Source of the DNA: Streptosporangium sandarakinum
GTDB taxonomy: Bacteria; Actinomycetota; Actinomycetes; Streptosporangiales; Streptosporangiaceae
DNA length: 64,000 nt
Reading direction: 5' to 3'
Assembly: GCF_013409935.1 (NCBI RefSeq)
Contig: NZ_JACCCO010000001.1
Location: 992,001 to 1,056,000, forward strand
Part shown: positions 9,351 to 18,757 of the stretch, piece by piece
Numbering within the stretch: position 1 is the first letter of the stretch
Layout of the letters: each line of letters starts with the position of its first letter
Made by a program: the position numbers and the translations under genes
Notes under the pieces: model-generated
What the model saw: the letters and a program-made list of their open reading frames with translations, nothing else
Told to the model about the DNA's origin: nothing
Databases searched by the model: none

Positions 9351-10390
9351 TCGACGTAGAACAGCCCGAGGCCGGCGGCGGCGCACAGGGCGGCGATCAG
9401 CCAGAAGCGGACCACGATGGTCGTCTCGGCCCAGCCCGACAGCTCGAAGTGGTGCTGGAGCGGCGCCATCCGGAAGACCCGTTTACCGGTCATCTTGAAG
9501 AACCCGACCTGGATGATCACCGACATCGTGATGACCACGCACATGCCGGCGAGGATGATCAGCAGGCCCTGGGTGCGGGTGGTGATGGCCAGGCCGGCGA
9601 TCACGCCGCCCAGGGCCAGCGAGCCGGTGTCGCCCATGAAGATCTTGGCGGGCGGGGCGTTCCACCACAGGAAGCCGACCAGCGCGCCGAGCACGGCGGC
9701 GGCGACCACGGCCAGGTCTAGCGGGTCGCGGACCCAGTAGCAGTTGGGGCTCAGCTGGACGGTGCAGCTGTTGCGCAGCTGCCAGTTGCCGATCAGCACG
9801 TAGGAGGCGAGCACCACGCCGGTCGCGCCGCTGGCCAGGCCGTCGAGGCCGTCGGTGAGGTTCACCGCGTTGGAGAAGCCCACGATCATGATGAGCACCC
9901 AGATCGTGAACCCGATGATGCCGATGGAGGGGCCGAAGTCCCGCAGGAACGACAGCCGGGTCTCGGCGGGGGTGATGAGGTAGGCGTTGGGGAAGCGGGT
10001 CACCAGGACCGCGAAGACCGCGCCGACGATGAGCTGGCCCAGCGCCTTGGCGCCGCTGCGCAGGCCCAGGCTGCGCTGCTTGTAGATCTTGATGAAGTCG
10101 TCGAGGAAGCCGACCATGCCCAGGCCGGTCATCAGGAACAGCACCAGCAGCGCCGAGACGGTGGGCTGGGTCCAGGCGACCAGGTGGGCGCAGGCGAACC
10201 CGATCAGCGCCGCGATCACGATCACGGTGCCGCCCATGGTGGGGGTGCCGCGCTTGTCGTGGTGGCCGGAGGGTCCCTCCTCCCGGATGCTCTGGCCGTA
10301 GCCGCGCCGGGAGAACAGGCGGATCGCCAGCGGCGTGCCGAACATGGACAGCAGCAGGCTGACCGCCGCCGCGATGAGGATCTCCCTCAT
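9332..10390 (-). CDS. mraY: Phospho-N-acetylmuramoyl-pentapeptide transferase
   Basis: Polytopic membrane enzyme of 352 residues that transfers phospho-MurNAc-pentapeptide to undecaprenyl phosphate, giving lipid I. Diagnostic blocks are [16 protein letters not shown], the catalytic-site GFLDDFIKI (Asp pair), [15 protein letters not shown] and [12 protein letters not shown], with around ten hydrophobic helices between. The ATG at 10390 overlaps the murF stop by 4 nt (ATGA). This places membrane-step synthesis directly after the last cytoplasmic ligase. Confidence 0.98.
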   Translation of the reverse strand: MREILIAAAVSLLLSMFGTPLAIRLFSRRGYGQSIREEGPSGHHDKRGTPTMGGTVIVIAALIGFACAHLVAWTQPTVSALLVLFLMTGLGMVGFLDDFIKIYKQRSLGLRSGAKALGQLIVGAVFAVLVTRFPNAYLITPAETRLSFLRDFGPSIGIIGFTIWVLIMIVGFSNAVNLTDGLDGLASGATGVVLASYVLIGNWQLRNSCTVQLSPNCYWVRDPLDLAVVAAAVLGALVGFLWWNAPPAKIFMGDTGSLALGGVIAGLAITTRTQGLLIILAGMCVVITMSVIIQVGFFKMTGKRVFRMAPLQHHFELSGWAETTIVVRFWLIAALCAAAGLGLFYVEWMPKP

Positions 10391-11796
10391 CGGCGTTCAC
10401 CCCCGAGCAGGGCCTCGGCCACCCGCTCCAGGCCGGCCACGCGCGAGCCCTTGACCAGCACCACGTCGCCGGGCGCGAGGAGCGCCGAGACCTCGGCGAC
10501 GGCCGTCTCGACGTCGGGGACGTGCGTTATCCGGGGGACGTGCCCGCCCGCGGCGCGGGCCTCCGCGGCGGCGGCCTCGGCCCCGGCCAGGACGGGCCCG
10601 GCGTCGGCGCCGACGACGAACAGGGCTTCGAGGCCCGCGGCGGCGGCCGTCCGGCCCACGCCCTCGTTCAGCTCGGCGCCGTGCTCGCCCAGCTCGCTCG
10701 GGGAGGCGATGACCGCGAGGCGGCGCCGGCCCCCGGCGATGGCCCCGAGGGCGCCGAACGCGGCGCGCATGGACTCGGGGTTGGCGTTGTAGGCGTCGTT
10801 GATGACGGTGACGCCGTCCGCCCGGTCGGTGACCTCCATCCGCCAGCGGCTGCGGGGCTCGGCCTCCGACAGCTCCTCGGCGATGGTGGCGACCGGCAGT
10901 CCCAGCTCGTAGGCGGCGGCAGCCGCGGCGAGCGCGTTGTCCACGGCGTGCTCGCCGTACAGGCGCAGGGAGACCGGCGCGGCCCCGGAGGGGGTGCGCA
11001 GCGTGAAGGAGGCGCGTCCGCGCCCGTCGAGGGTGACGCCCTCGGCCCGTACCGCGGCGGTCTCGCCGCGGCCGTACCAGGTGACCCGGGCGCGGGTCCG
11101 GTCGGCCATCGCGGCCACCAGCGGGTCGTCGGCGTTCAGTACGGCGACGCCGTCGGCGGGCAGCGCCTCGACCAGCTCGCCCTTGGCCTTGGCGATGGCG
11201 TCCCGGCCGCCGAAGACCCCGATGTGCGCGCTGCCGACGTTGAGGACCACGCCGATCTTCGGCGGGGCGATCCTGGCGAGGTGGGCGATGTGCCCGACCC
11301 CCCGGGCGCTGAGCTCCAGCACCAGGTAGCGGGTGCTCTCGTCGGCCCGCAGCACCGTCAGGGGGTGGCCGATCTCGTTGTTGTACGAGCCGACCGGCGC
11401 GACCGTGGGGCCGATCCGCGCGGTGAGGCGGGCCAGCAGGTCCTTGGTGGTGGTCTTGCCCGCCGAGCCCGTCACGCCGATGACCGTGGCCGCCGGCAGC
11501 CCGGCGCAGACCGCCGTGGCCAGGTCGGCCAGGGCCCCCACGACGTCGCCGACGACGACCGCGGGGGCCTCGACGGGCCGGGAGGCCAGCACGGCGACGG
11601 CGCCCGCCTCCGTGGCGGCCGCGGCGAAGTCGTGCCCGTCGGTCCGCTCGCCCTTGACGGCGACGAACAGCGACCCCGGCTCGACGGCCCGGGAGTCCAC
11701 GACGACCGGGCCGCGTACGACCGCGCGGGGGTCGGCCATGCCCGCGAGGGCGCCCGAGGTGATCTCGGCGATCCTGCCCAGCGGCAACGGGATCAT
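10387..11796 (-). CDS. murF: UDP-MurNAc-tripeptide--D-alanyl-D-alanine ligase
   Basis: Completes the UDP-MurNAc-pentapeptide by adding D-Ala-D-Ala. The 469-residue protein has the MurF N-terminal fold ([20 protein letters not shown]), the ATP loop [13 protein letters not shown] at about 107-119, the central [12 protein letters not shown] block and the [15 protein letters not shown] motif typical of MurF. It overlaps mraY by 4 nt at its 3' end and murE by 4 nt at its 5' end, so murE-murF-mraY form a tightly coupled block. Confidence 0.98.
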   Translation of the reverse strand: MIPLPLGRIAEITSGALAGMADPRAVVRGPVVVDSRAVEPGSLFVAVKGERTDGHDFAAAATEAGAVAVLASRPVEAPAVVVGDVVGALADLATAVCAGLPAATVIGVTGSAGKTTTKDLLARLTARIGPTVAPVGSYNNEIGHPLTVLRADESTRYLVLELSARGVGHIAHLARIAPPKIGVVLNVGSAHIGVFGGRDAIAKAKGELVEALPADGVAVLNADDPLVAAMADRTRARVTWYGRGETAAVRAEGVTLDGRGRASFTLRTPSGAAPVSLRLYGEHAVDNALAAAAAAYELGLPVATIAEELSEAEPRSRWRMEVTDRADGVTVINDAYNANPESMRAAFGALGAIAGGRRRLAVIASPSELGEHGAELNEGVGRTAAAAGLEALFVVGADAGPVLAGAEAAAAEARAAGGHVPRITHVPDVETAVAEVSALLAPGDVVLVKGSRVAGLERVAEALLGGERR

Positions 11797-13370
11797 GATG
11801 AGGCTTCCTTACTCTCCATACACGCCTGGCGCCCGGTACGGCTCCGCCGTCTGCCGATCGCGTCGGCCACCACTTGCCTGTCATCGAACGGGAGGACCCG
11901 GTCGCCGACGTACTGGCCCTGCTCGTGACCCTTGCCGGCCACGACGACCACGTCGCCGGGGCCCGCGCGGCCGATCGCCAGATCGATGGCCGCGGCCCGG
12001 TCCGGCTCAATGATCACATGGGCCCGCTCCTCCGGAGACACGCCGAGGATCCCGTCCATCATCTCGGCCAGGATCCGCAGGGGGTCCTCCGAGCGGGGGT
12101 TGTCGCTGGTGAGAATGGCCACATCGGCCAGCCGGGCGGCGGCGGCGCCCATCATGGGGCGTTTGCCGCGGTCGCGGTCGCCGCCGCAGCCCAGCACCAC
12201 GGTCAGCCGGCCCTCGGTGACCTCGCGCAGCGAGCGCAGCACCGACTCCACGGCCCCGGGCTTGTGGGAGTAGTCCACGATGGCCTCGAAGCCGTCGGCG
12301 CCCGGCACCCGCTCCATCCGGCCGGGCACCCCGGCCAGCGTGCCGATCCCGGCCGCCGCGGCGCGCAGCGGCACCCCCGCCTCCACCAGGGCGACGATCG
12401 CGCCGAGGGCGTTGGCGACGTTGAACGGGCCGGGCAGCGCCACCGTGGCGTCCTCCTCGACGCCTCCGGGGCCCACCACGCGGAAGGAGCTGCCGTCGCC
12501 GCTCAGGCGCACGTCTGTGGCGCGCCAGTCGGCCTCCGGGGCCCCCTGGGCGGAGAAGGTGGTCATCGGGATCTTCGCCGTGCCGAGGAGCTCGCGGCCG
12601 TGGGCGTCGTCGATGTTGACGACCCCGGCGCGGCTCATCTCGGGGGTGAACAGCCGGGCCTTGGCGGCGAAGTAGTCGTCGAGGTCGCGGTGGAAGTCGA
12701 GGTGGTCCTGCGACAGGTTGGTGAACAGCGCGACGTCGTAGAGGATCCCGTCGACGCGGCCGAGGGCCAGCGCGTGGCTGGAGACCTCCATCGCGGCGGC
12801 GGTGACGCCCCGCTCGCGCATGAGGGCGAACAGGCCCTGCAGGTCGCTGGCCTCCGGGGTGGTCAGTGTGGACTCGAAGCGCAGGTCGCCGGCGCGGATC
12901 TCCACGCCGCCGACGAGGCCGGTGGTGTGCCCGGCGGCCCGCAGCCCGGCCTCCAGCAGGAAGGTACTGGTGGACTTGCCGCTGGTGCCGGTGACGCCGA
13001 TGAGCGTGATGGCGGCGGCGGGCGCGCCGTACACCCAGGAGGAGACCTGGCCGAGCACGGCGCGCGGGTCGGGCACGACGAGGACCGGCAGGCCGGTCGC
13101 GACCGCCGCCTCCCGGCCCGCCTGGTCGGTCAGGACCGCGGCGGCGCCGGCGGCGAGGGCCTGGGCGCAGAAGTCGGCGCCGTGGGCCGTGGCGCCCGGC
13201 AGCGCGACGTAGAGGTCTCCGCGCCGGACCCGGCGGGAGTCGATGGTGACCCCGGACACCGCGGCGAGCGGCGCCCGCGACGTGCCGGAGGGCGCGCCGA
13301 GCAGGCTCGCCAGCCCCGACAGCGGCCGGGGCGAACTGGTTGAGGGTCGCATGGACGACGGGGGACGCAC
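11793..13370 (-). CDS. murE: UDP-MurNAc-L-Ala-D-Glu--meso-diaminopimelate ligase
   Basis: Mur ligase of about 525 residues adding the third peptide residue. The motif DNPR at about 423-426 (TSDNPRSEDP) is the signature of enzymes specific for meso-DAP, so the wall is predicted to be DAP-type. The ATP loop reads GTSGKST (127-133), a Thr-Ser variant of the more common GTNGKT. Two starts are possible: GTG 13370, with GAGGGAAGG about 12 nt upstream at the ftsI stop, or ATG 13352 without a clear ribosome-binding site. The N-terminal 20 residues are Ser/Pro-rich and not conserved, so the choice does not affect the function call. Confidence 0.97.
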   Translation of the reverse strand: MRPPSSMRPSTSSPRPLSGLASLLGAPSGTSRAPLAAVSGVTIDSRRVRRGDLYVALPGATAHGADFCAQALAAGAAAVLTDQAGREAAVATGLPVLVVPDPRAVLGQVSSWVYGAPAAAITLIGVTGTSGKSTSTFLLEAGLRAAGHTTGLVGGVEIRAGDLRFESTLTTPEASDLQGLFALMRERGVTAAAMEVSSHALALGRVDGILYDVALFTNLSQDHLDFHRDLDDYFAAKARLFTPEMSRAGVVNIDDAHGRELLGTAKIPMTTFSAQGAPEADWRATDVRLSGDGSSFRVVGPGGVEEDATVALPGPFNVANALGAIVALVEAGVPLRAAAAGIGTLAGVPGRMERVPGADGFEAIVDYSHKPGAVESVLRSLREVTEGRLTVVLGCGGDRDRGKRPMMGAAAARLADVAILTSDNPRSEDPLRILAEMMDGILGVSPEERAHVIIEPDRAAAIDLAIGRAGPGDVVVVAGKGHEQGQYVGDRVLPFDDRQVVADAIGRRRSRTGRQACMESKEASS

Positions 13371-13392
13371 GGCGAGAGCGTACCTTCCCTCG

Positions 13393-16059
13393 TCAGCGGC
13401 CGGTGCGGATCGGCACCGAGGCCGACGGCCTGGTCGCGGTGGGCGGGATCTTCTGGCTCTTCAACGCGAACGTCATCACTTTCCTGAATACCGGGGCTGC
13501 GACCTCTCCACCGTAGTGGGCTTTCTGAGGATCTTGCACGACCGCCAGGACCACCAGGCGTGGGGCGTCCGCCGGGGCGAAGCCGACGAACGTCGAGGTG
13601 TACCCGCAGTATCCCCGGCATTCGGCGTCGTAGCGCATCGCGGTGCCGGTCTTGCCCGCCACCCGGTAGCCGTCGATGGCGGCCAGGTTGCCGGTGCCCT
13701 CGGCGCCGACCGCGGCCTCCAGCATCCCGGCGACGTCCCTGGCGGTGCGCTCGCTGATCACCCGGGTCCGCGCGGCGGGCGCGGCCTGGGTGAACGCGCC
13801 CCGCTCGTCGGTGGTGCCGGCCACGATCGTCGGGGTGACGCGCACGCCGCCGTTGGCGATGGTCTGGTAGACGCTGGCCGTCTGCAGCGCGGTGACCGAG
13901 ACGCCCTGGCCGTAGGCGATGGTGCAGCGCTGGCTTCCCGACCAGTTCCGCCAGTCGGGCAGCAGGCCGCCCTCCTCGCGGTACAGGCCGCTGCCCGGCT
14001 TGGCGCCGAACCCGAAGCGCCGCATCATCTCGTACAGCCGCTGGTCGCCGATCTTCTGCGCGGCCATGATCGTCCCGACGTTGCTGGAGGTCGCGACCAC
14101 GCCGGAGAAGGTCAGCCGCTCCACGGGGTGCGGGTGGGAGTCGCGCAGCACCTGGTCGGCGCACCGGATGTTGTCCGGGACCCGCATGGCGGTGTCCGGC
14201 CGCAGCGCGCCCGACTCCAGGGCGGCCGCCGCGGTGATGACCTTGTTGGTGCTGCCCGGCTCGAACACGTCGGTCACGGCGCGGTTCACCCAGTTCTCGG
14301 GCGAGGTCCGCCGCCAGTCGTTCAGGTCGAGCTCGGGGGCGTTGGCCATGGCGTACACGCGGCCGTCGCGGGCGTCCATCACGATGACGCTGCCGGTGCG
14401 GGCGCCGGTGGCCTTCACCTCCTCGGCGATCGCCTGCTGGGCGGCCCACTGGATGTCGCGGTCGATGGTGAGCCGGACGTCCCTGCCCTCGACGGGCGCC
14501 TTGACCGTGCTGCGGGTCATCGGGATGCGCTGCCCGGCGCGGCCGGTCTCGATGATCTGCTCGCCGTCGCGGCCGGCGAGCAGGGTGTCGTAGGTGCTCT
14601 CCAGGCCGCTCAGGCCGTTCCCGTCGTCGCCGACGAAGCCGAGGAGGGTCCCGGCGAGGTCGCCGCCGGGGTAGTCGCGCACGTACCGGCTCCGGGTGCC
14701 GAGCCCTTTGAACTTGAGCTTCGACGCCCCCTGCATGATCCGCCCGGCCACGGACGGCTCCACGGCGGAGGCCAGCTTCTGGTAGCGGCTGCCGGGTACG
14801 GCGAGCTTGGTCGCGATGTCCTGCTTGGGCTGGCCCAGCTCCGTGGCGAGGAAGGTGGCCATCTGGTCGCGCATGGCCGGTTTGACCTCGGAGGGGTCGA
14901 CGTAGACCTCGCGCGCCTCCCGGGTCAGCGCGAGCTCGTGCCCGGCCGCGTCGGTGATGGAGCCGCGGCGGGCGGTCAGCTTCTCCCCCTGGACCCGCTG
15001 CTTGGCCGCCTCGGCGGCGTAGACCTTGGAGTCGAGGCCCTGGAGCTGGATGAGCCGCCCGGCGAAGATGGACAGCACGAAGGTCATCGCGACCAGGCCG
15101 ACGCTGATCCGCCGGCCGGGGTTGCCCAGGCGCAGCGTCGCGGGCGGGCGCGCGGGCGGCCTGGGCGGCCTGCCGCCGCCTCCGTTCCCGCCGGTCGCCG
15201 GGGCGGGCCGGGGCGGGCGCGCCTGGTCGCCGGACGGGCGGACGCGCGGCCGGCCCGCGGGGCCCGCCGGCTCCTCGGGGCGCGGTGAGCGGCCCGGCCT
15301 GCGGGGCGCCTCGGGCCCCGGCGGACGGCCGGGCCTGCCCGCCGCGCCGGCGGGGCCGGGCCTGCCGGTCGCGGGCCGGCCGGAGGCCGGGTGCTTCGCG
15401 GAGGCGGAGGACTTCGGAGAGGCGGGGGGCTTCCCGGAGGCCGAACCGGTCCTGGCGGCCGGGGGCTTCGCGGAGGCGGATCCGGGCCGCCCGCCGCGGG
15501 CGGGGCCGTCCCCGGTGTCGCGGGCGTCCCGGGCCGGCGACCCGGCGCGGGGCCTGCCCGGCGGTACGGCGGAGCCGCCGTTCCGGCCGGCGGAGGCGGA
15601 TCCGCCCGCGCCGCCGGAGCGGGCGCCCCGGCCCCCGGCTCCCTCCGCGCGGGAGGGCCGCCCCGACGCGGACTCCGGGCGCGGGGAACGGCCGGATGAG
15701 CCCTCGGGGCGCGCGGGCCTGCCGGGCGACCGGCCGCGGGAGGACCCGCCCGCCCCGCCGGTCTCCTCGCGGCGCCCGGATCCCTCGGCGCGCCGGGGCC
15801 CGCCGGAGCGCCCGGAGGCGTCCGGGCGCCGGCCGGAGCCCTCCGGGGACGGCTGCCCGCCGGCCGGGGAGGACCCTCCCCGGCCGCCGGGGCCTTCCTG
15901 CTCGGGGCCGCCCCGGCCGGACGTCCCCTTGGAGGCGTCCGGGCCGCCCGGTCTGCCGGGCCGGCCCGGTCCCTTCGGGACCCGGCGGCCGGACCCTCCG
16001 GCGGGGCCGCCGGAGCCGCCGCGGCCCGGGCCGGAGCCCCGCCCGCCGGTCTCCCTCAC
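13393..16059 (-). CDS. ftsI: Septal penicillin-binding protein FtsI (PBP3) with giant disordered N-terminus
   Basis: Class B transpeptidase of 888 residues cross-linking septal peptidoglycan with FtsW. Residues 1 to about 310 are a Gly/Pro/Arg/Ser-rich, low-complexity cytoplasmic tail; one transmembrane helix follows (about 317-340, ISVGLVAMTFVLSIFAG), then the PBP dimerisation domain and the transpeptidase domain with SxxK (S603-TNK), SxN (SSN 658-660) and KTG (803-805). Family members usually have some tens of cytoplasmic residues, so the tail is exceptional. It reads openly in frame and its start overlaps the ftsL stop by 4 nt (ATGA), arguing that it is translated. Extra cysteines (YDAECRGYCGY) lie just after the KTG motif. 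Confidence 0.95.
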   Translation of the reverse strand: MRETGGRGSGPGRGGSGGPAGGSGRRVPKGPGRPGRPGGPDASKGTSGRGGPEQEGPGGRGGSSPAGGQPSPEGSGRRPDASGRSGGPRRAEGSGRREETGGAGGSSRGRSPGRPARPEGSSGRSPRPESASGRPSRAEGAGGRGARSGGAGGSASAGRNGGSAVPPGRPRAGSPARDARDTGDGPARGGRPGSASAKPPAARTGSASGKPPASPKSSASAKHPASGRPATGRPGPAGAAGRPGRPPGPEAPRRPGRSPRPEEPAGPAGRPRVRPSGDQARPPRPAPATGGNGGGGRPPRPPARPPATLRLGNPGRRISVGLVAMTFVLSIFAGRLIQLQGLDSKVYAAEAAKQRVQGEKLTARRGSITDAAGHELALTREAREVYVDPSEVKPAMRDQMATFLATELGQPKQDIATKLAVPGSRYQKLASAVEPSVAGRIMQGASKLKFKGLGTRSRYVRDYPGGDLAGTLLGFVGDDGNGLSGLESTYDTLLAGRDGEQIIETGRAGQRIPMTRSTVKAPVEGRDVRLTIDRDIQWAAQQAIAEEVKATGARTGSVIVMDARDGRVYAMANAPELDLNDWRRTSPENWVNRAVTDVFEPGSTNKVITAAAALESGALRPDTAMRVPDNIRCADQVLRDSHPHPVERLTFSGVVATSSNVGTIMAAQKIGDQRLYEMMRRFGFGAKPGSGLYREEGGLLPDWRNWSGSQRCTIAYGQGVSVTALQTASVYQTIANGGVRVTPTIVAGTTDERGAFTQAAPAARTRVISERTARDVAGMLEAAVGAEGTGNLAAIDGYRVAGKTGTAMRYDAECRGYCGYTSTFVGFAPADAPRLVVLAVVQDPQKAHYGGEVAAPVFRKVMTFALKSQKIPPTATRPSASVPIRTGR

Positions 16060-16706
16060 CTGCCCGTGCCCTCCACCCGCTCGCGCGTGACGGGCGCCTG
16101 GCCCTGGCTGGCGGGCCGGCTGTCGATCGTGCGCATGCTGTCCCAGTCGCGGTCCAGGCCCTGCAGCCCGGCTCGCTTGGCGAGCTCTTCGGGCATGCCG
16201 AGCCGGGCGTTCTCGTTCTCGCGGTCCGCCTTCTGCAGCTGGAGTCTGCTGATGCCGTCGCGCAGCTCGTTGAGCCGGTAGGAGTCCTGGGCGAGGACGA
16301 CGTTCAGCAGAAGCAGGCTGACCAGCCCGCCGCAGAGGAGGCCCACCACGAGCAGCACGAAGGGAGCGCGCGGCGGCCGGCCCTGCCGGGGCGGCCGTGC
16401 CGTACGGGCGGCGGAGGGCCGGGCGGCGGACCTGCTCGGCGCGGACCTGCTCGGCGCGCGCTTGGCGGGCGCGGCCTTGACGGGCGCGGCGGGCTTGAGG
16501 GGCTTGACGGGCGCGGGCTTGGCGGGCGCGGCGGACCGGCCCTGAGCGGGCTTGGCGGGTTCGACGGGCCGACCCGGGGCGGGCGCGGGCTTGGCGGGCG
16601 CGGCGGCCCCGCGTCCCCGCGGCACGGCGCGGGAGACGCGCCCAGGCCGCGCGGCGCGGCCCGGCGCGGCGCGGACGTCTGTGTCACTCCTCGTCAACTG
16701 CCTCAC
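16056..16706 (-). CDS. ftsL: FtsL-like septum formation protein
   Basis: A small bitopic protein of 216 residues in the ftsL position. It has a Pro/Ala/Lys/Arg-rich cytoplasmic tail of about 110 residues, one transmembrane helix ([24 protein letters not shown]) and a short extracytoplasmic coiled coil ([20 protein letters not shown]). FtsL and FtsB bridge FtsQ to FtsWI. The GTG at 16706 is chosen because GAGAGG lies 5 nt upstream; it overlaps the 3' end of rsmH by 23 nt. The assignment rests on topology and synteny because sequence conservation in this family is low. Confidence 0.85.
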   Translation of the reverse strand: MRQLTRSDTDVRAAPGRAARPGRVSRAVPRGRGAAAPAKPAPAPGRPVEPAKPAQGRSAAPAKPAPVKPLKPAAPVKAAPAKRAPSRSAPSRSAARPSAARTARPPRQGRPPRAPFVLLVVGLLCGGLVSLLLLNVVLAQDSYRLNELRDGISRLQLQKADRENENARLGMPEELAKRAGLQGLDRDWDSMRTIDSRPASQGQAPVTRERVEGTGR

Positions 16707-17688
16707 GGATCCTCTCTGCAGCCCGGCACCGGGCGGAGGCCGCCCGCGGGTTGCGGGCCACCTCCTCTTCGCTCGGGAGTTCGGCACCCCTCGTCAGCAG
16801 CGCGAACCGCGGCTGGTGGGCCGGCAGCGGGACCGGCAGCCCGGGGGGGCTGGTGTCCCTGGTCCGGGCCGCCAGGACCTGCTTGGTCAGCCGGTCCTCA
16901 AGGGAGTGGTAGGCGAGCACCACCACGCGCCCGCCAAGCGTCAGGGCGTCGAGCGCCGCGGGGAGCGCACGTTCCAGCGCCGTCAACTCCGCGTTCACCT
17001 CGATCCTCAACGCCTGGAAAGTTCTCTTGGCCGGGTTGCCCCCGGTCCGTCGCGTGGCGGCGGGGATCGCCGTACGGACGATCTCCGCGAGCCGCTTGGT
17101 AGACGTTATGGCCTCGTTGCCCCTTTCTTTGATGATTAGGCGCGCGACACGCGGGGCGAATCGCTCTTCGCCGTAATCCCGCAGGATCCGGATGAGCTCG
17201 GCGGCCGGGTACGTGTTGACGACCACCTCGGCCGTCAGCTCCTGGTCGGGGTCCATCCGCATGTCCAGGGGCGCGTCGTAGGAGTAGGCGAAGCCCCGCT
17301 CGGCCTCGTCGAGCTGGGGCGAGGAGACGCCCAGGTCGAACAGGACGGCGTCGACCCGGGGCCGGCCCAGCCGGGCCAGCACCTCGGGCAGTTCGTCGGA
17401 GACCGCGCGGACCAGGGTGATCCGGTCGGCGTACGGCGCCAGCCGGGCGGTGGAGCGCTCGATGGCGGCGGGGTCGCGGTCGATGCCGATCAGGTGCAGC
17501 GAGGGGTGGGCGGCCAGCAGCGCCTCGGCGTGGCCGCCGAGGCCGAGATTGGCGTCGACCGCCACCGGGTCCGGACCCGCCAGCGCGGGGGCCAGCAGTT
17601 CGAGCACGCGATCGAGCATCACGGGCACGTGGCCGCCCGGAGCCGCGCCCGGGCCCGGAAGATCGGACATGTCGTTGTCAGCGCGCAT
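16684..17688 (-). CDS. rsmH: 16S rRNA (cytosine-1402-N4)-methyltransferase
   Basis: SAM-dependent methyltransferase (MraW) of 334 residues modifying C1402 in the ribosomal P-site. Recognisable blocks are [13 protein letters not shown] near the start, [12 protein letters not shown] (SAM-binding loop), [34 protein letters not shown] and [13 protein letters not shown] 17688 is preferred to the open frame from 17835 because AGAGGGGG lies about 10 nt upstream and family members begin shortly before HVPVM. It is the second gene of the dcw operon, directly after mraZ. Confidence 0.96.
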   Translation of the reverse strand: MRADNDMSDLPGPGAAPGGHVPVMLDRVLELLAPALAGPDPVAVDANLGLGGHAEALLAAHPSLHLIGIDRDPAAIERSTARLAPYADRITLVRAVSDELPEVLARLGRPRVDAVLFDLGVSSPQLDEAERGFAYSYDAPLDMRMDPDQELTAEVVVNTYPAAELIRILRDYGEERFAPRVARLIIKERGNEAITSTKRLAEIVRTAIPAATRRTGGNPAKRTFQALRIEVNAELTALERALPAALDALTLGGRVVVLAYHSLEDRLTKQVLAARTRDTSPPGLPVPLPAHQPRFALLTRGAELPSEEEVARNPRAASARCRAAERIREAVDEE

Positions 17689-17907
17689 GAAGCGCAAACC
17701 CCCTCTTGCCGCATCGCTCGCGGATGTGCGGCGACGCTCACCGGTGTTCCTGCTGGCCCCCACCACGGGCCGCCCGGCCAGGTCCCCATCCGCACCCGCG
17801 TGCCGGCCCGTCACCTGACACCGGGGAAGGTGCATCAGCTGACGGGCGCGTGGTTGCGGGTGGAGACCTCGCCGAACGACTTTCTCACCGATGAGTCGAC
17901 CGTGGAG

Positions 17908-18339
17908 TCACAAGATCCCTGGCAGCACCTCCTCCGACAGGTCGGAAAAGGCCTGCTCCTGCTCGGCCAGATAGGCGTCCCAGGCACCCGAGGCCCAGAT
18001 CTCCAGGCGGGTGTTGGCGCCGATGACCGCGCAGTCGCGGCTCAGGCCGGCGTACTCGCGCAGGGGCTGCGGGACGGTGATCCGGCCCTGCTTGTCGGCG
18101 ACCTCGTCGGACGCGCTGGCGAAGAGGACACGGCTGTAGTCACGGACCGCCTTGGCGGTCACCGGCGCGGTGCGCAGAGCCTCGGTGATGCGCCTGAACT
18201 CCTCTACGGGAAAGACGTAGAGGCAGCGCTCCTGGCCTTTGGTGATCACCAGACCCTCCGCCAGCTCCTCGCGGTACTTCGCCGGCAGGAACAGCCGTCC
18301 CTTGTCATCGAGGCGCGGATGGTGAGTGCCGAGGAACAC
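17908..18339 (-). CDS. mraZ: Transcriptional regulator MraZ
   Basis: A 143-residue protein with two AbrB-like SpoVT domains. The N-terminus ([20 protein letters not shown]) and the second repeat ([17 protein letters not shown]) are diagnostic. MraZ forms a ring and binds repeated boxes in front of its own operon, repressing it. GTG 18339, with GGGAGG 8 nt upstream, matches the invariant family start; the longer open frame to 18552 crosses the promoter and operator and is rejected. The gap of about 220 bp to rsmH is unusually wide for this operon. Confidence 0.97.
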   Translation of the reverse strand: MFLGTHHPRLDDKGRLFLPAKYREELAEGLVITKGQERCLYVFPVEEFRRITEALRTAPVTAKAVRDYSRVLFASASDEVADKQGRITVPQPLREYAGLSRDCAVIGANTRLEIWASGAWDAYLAEQEQAFSDLSEEVLPGIL

Positions 18340-18390
18340 CGGCCCCACCTCCCGTGCCTTGCGGAGGGCAGACCACTTTCGTCCCTGCTC

Positions 18391-18431
18391 TCCACTGCGC
18401 ACCACCATACTCCACTTCTCTCCACCGTCAA
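18391..18431 (-). promoter_or_regulatory. mraZ promoter with MraZ-type operator repeats
   Basis: On the minus strand TTGACG (18431-18426) and TATGGT (18409-18404) form a -35/-10 pair with a 16-bp spacer. Overlapping it, GTGGA, GTGGA, GTGGT and GTGGA begin at 18425, 18415, 18405 and 18395, exactly 10 bp apart. MraZ is known to bind direct repeats of a TGG-containing pentamer with 10-bp spacing, so this is very probably the autoregulatory operator of the dcw cluster. The leader from the predicted start to the GTG is about 55-60 nt. Confidence 0.75.
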
Positions 18432-18660
18432 CTGATTCCGCATCTCCCGGCGATCGACTTCGGTGAAGAAATCGCAGGTCAGGATGGGTGGAGCGGAGTG
18501 GAGGGGGTGGGCGGCCCCGGCACGTCACGGGCGTGTCGGGAAGACGGCCCATGGCCGAACGATCATGAAATCGGCGGACCGGCGGGGATCCGCCGCGGGC
18601 CCGGCGCGGCCGAGAGCCCGAAATGAGGTTTCATGCCCACATTGGGTCGCCGGGGAACTT

Positions 18661-18678
18661 CCGACATCGTAATGTCGG
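18661..18678. promoter_or_regulatory. Perfect inverted repeat upstream of moxR
   Basis: CCGACAT-CGTA-ATGTCGG is a 7-bp perfect dyad with a 4-bp centre, lying 80 bp before the moxR start in the divergent mraZ-moxR gap. A second, weaker hairpin (GGGGC/GCCCC, 18694-18710) follows. The dyad could be a repressor operator for the moxR operon; no regulator can be named from the sequence. Confidence 0.45.
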
Positions 18679-18757
18679 TACCCACAATGAAAAGGGGCGC
18701 TAAAAGCCCCGAAATATGACCCCCGGCGCAAAACCGCCGCACCCTCATGGAGGCCTG

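Noticed and set aside
12950..13000. MurE with a damaged P-loop (GTSGKST)
   Set aside because: Gly, Lys and Ser/Thr needed for ATP binding are kept; Thr-Ser replaces Thr-Asn, and all other motifs are intact.
18340..18552. Extended MraZ N-terminus
   Set aside because: The added frame covers the promoter and MraZ boxes. The GTG at 18339 gives the invariant family start with a good ribosome-binding site.
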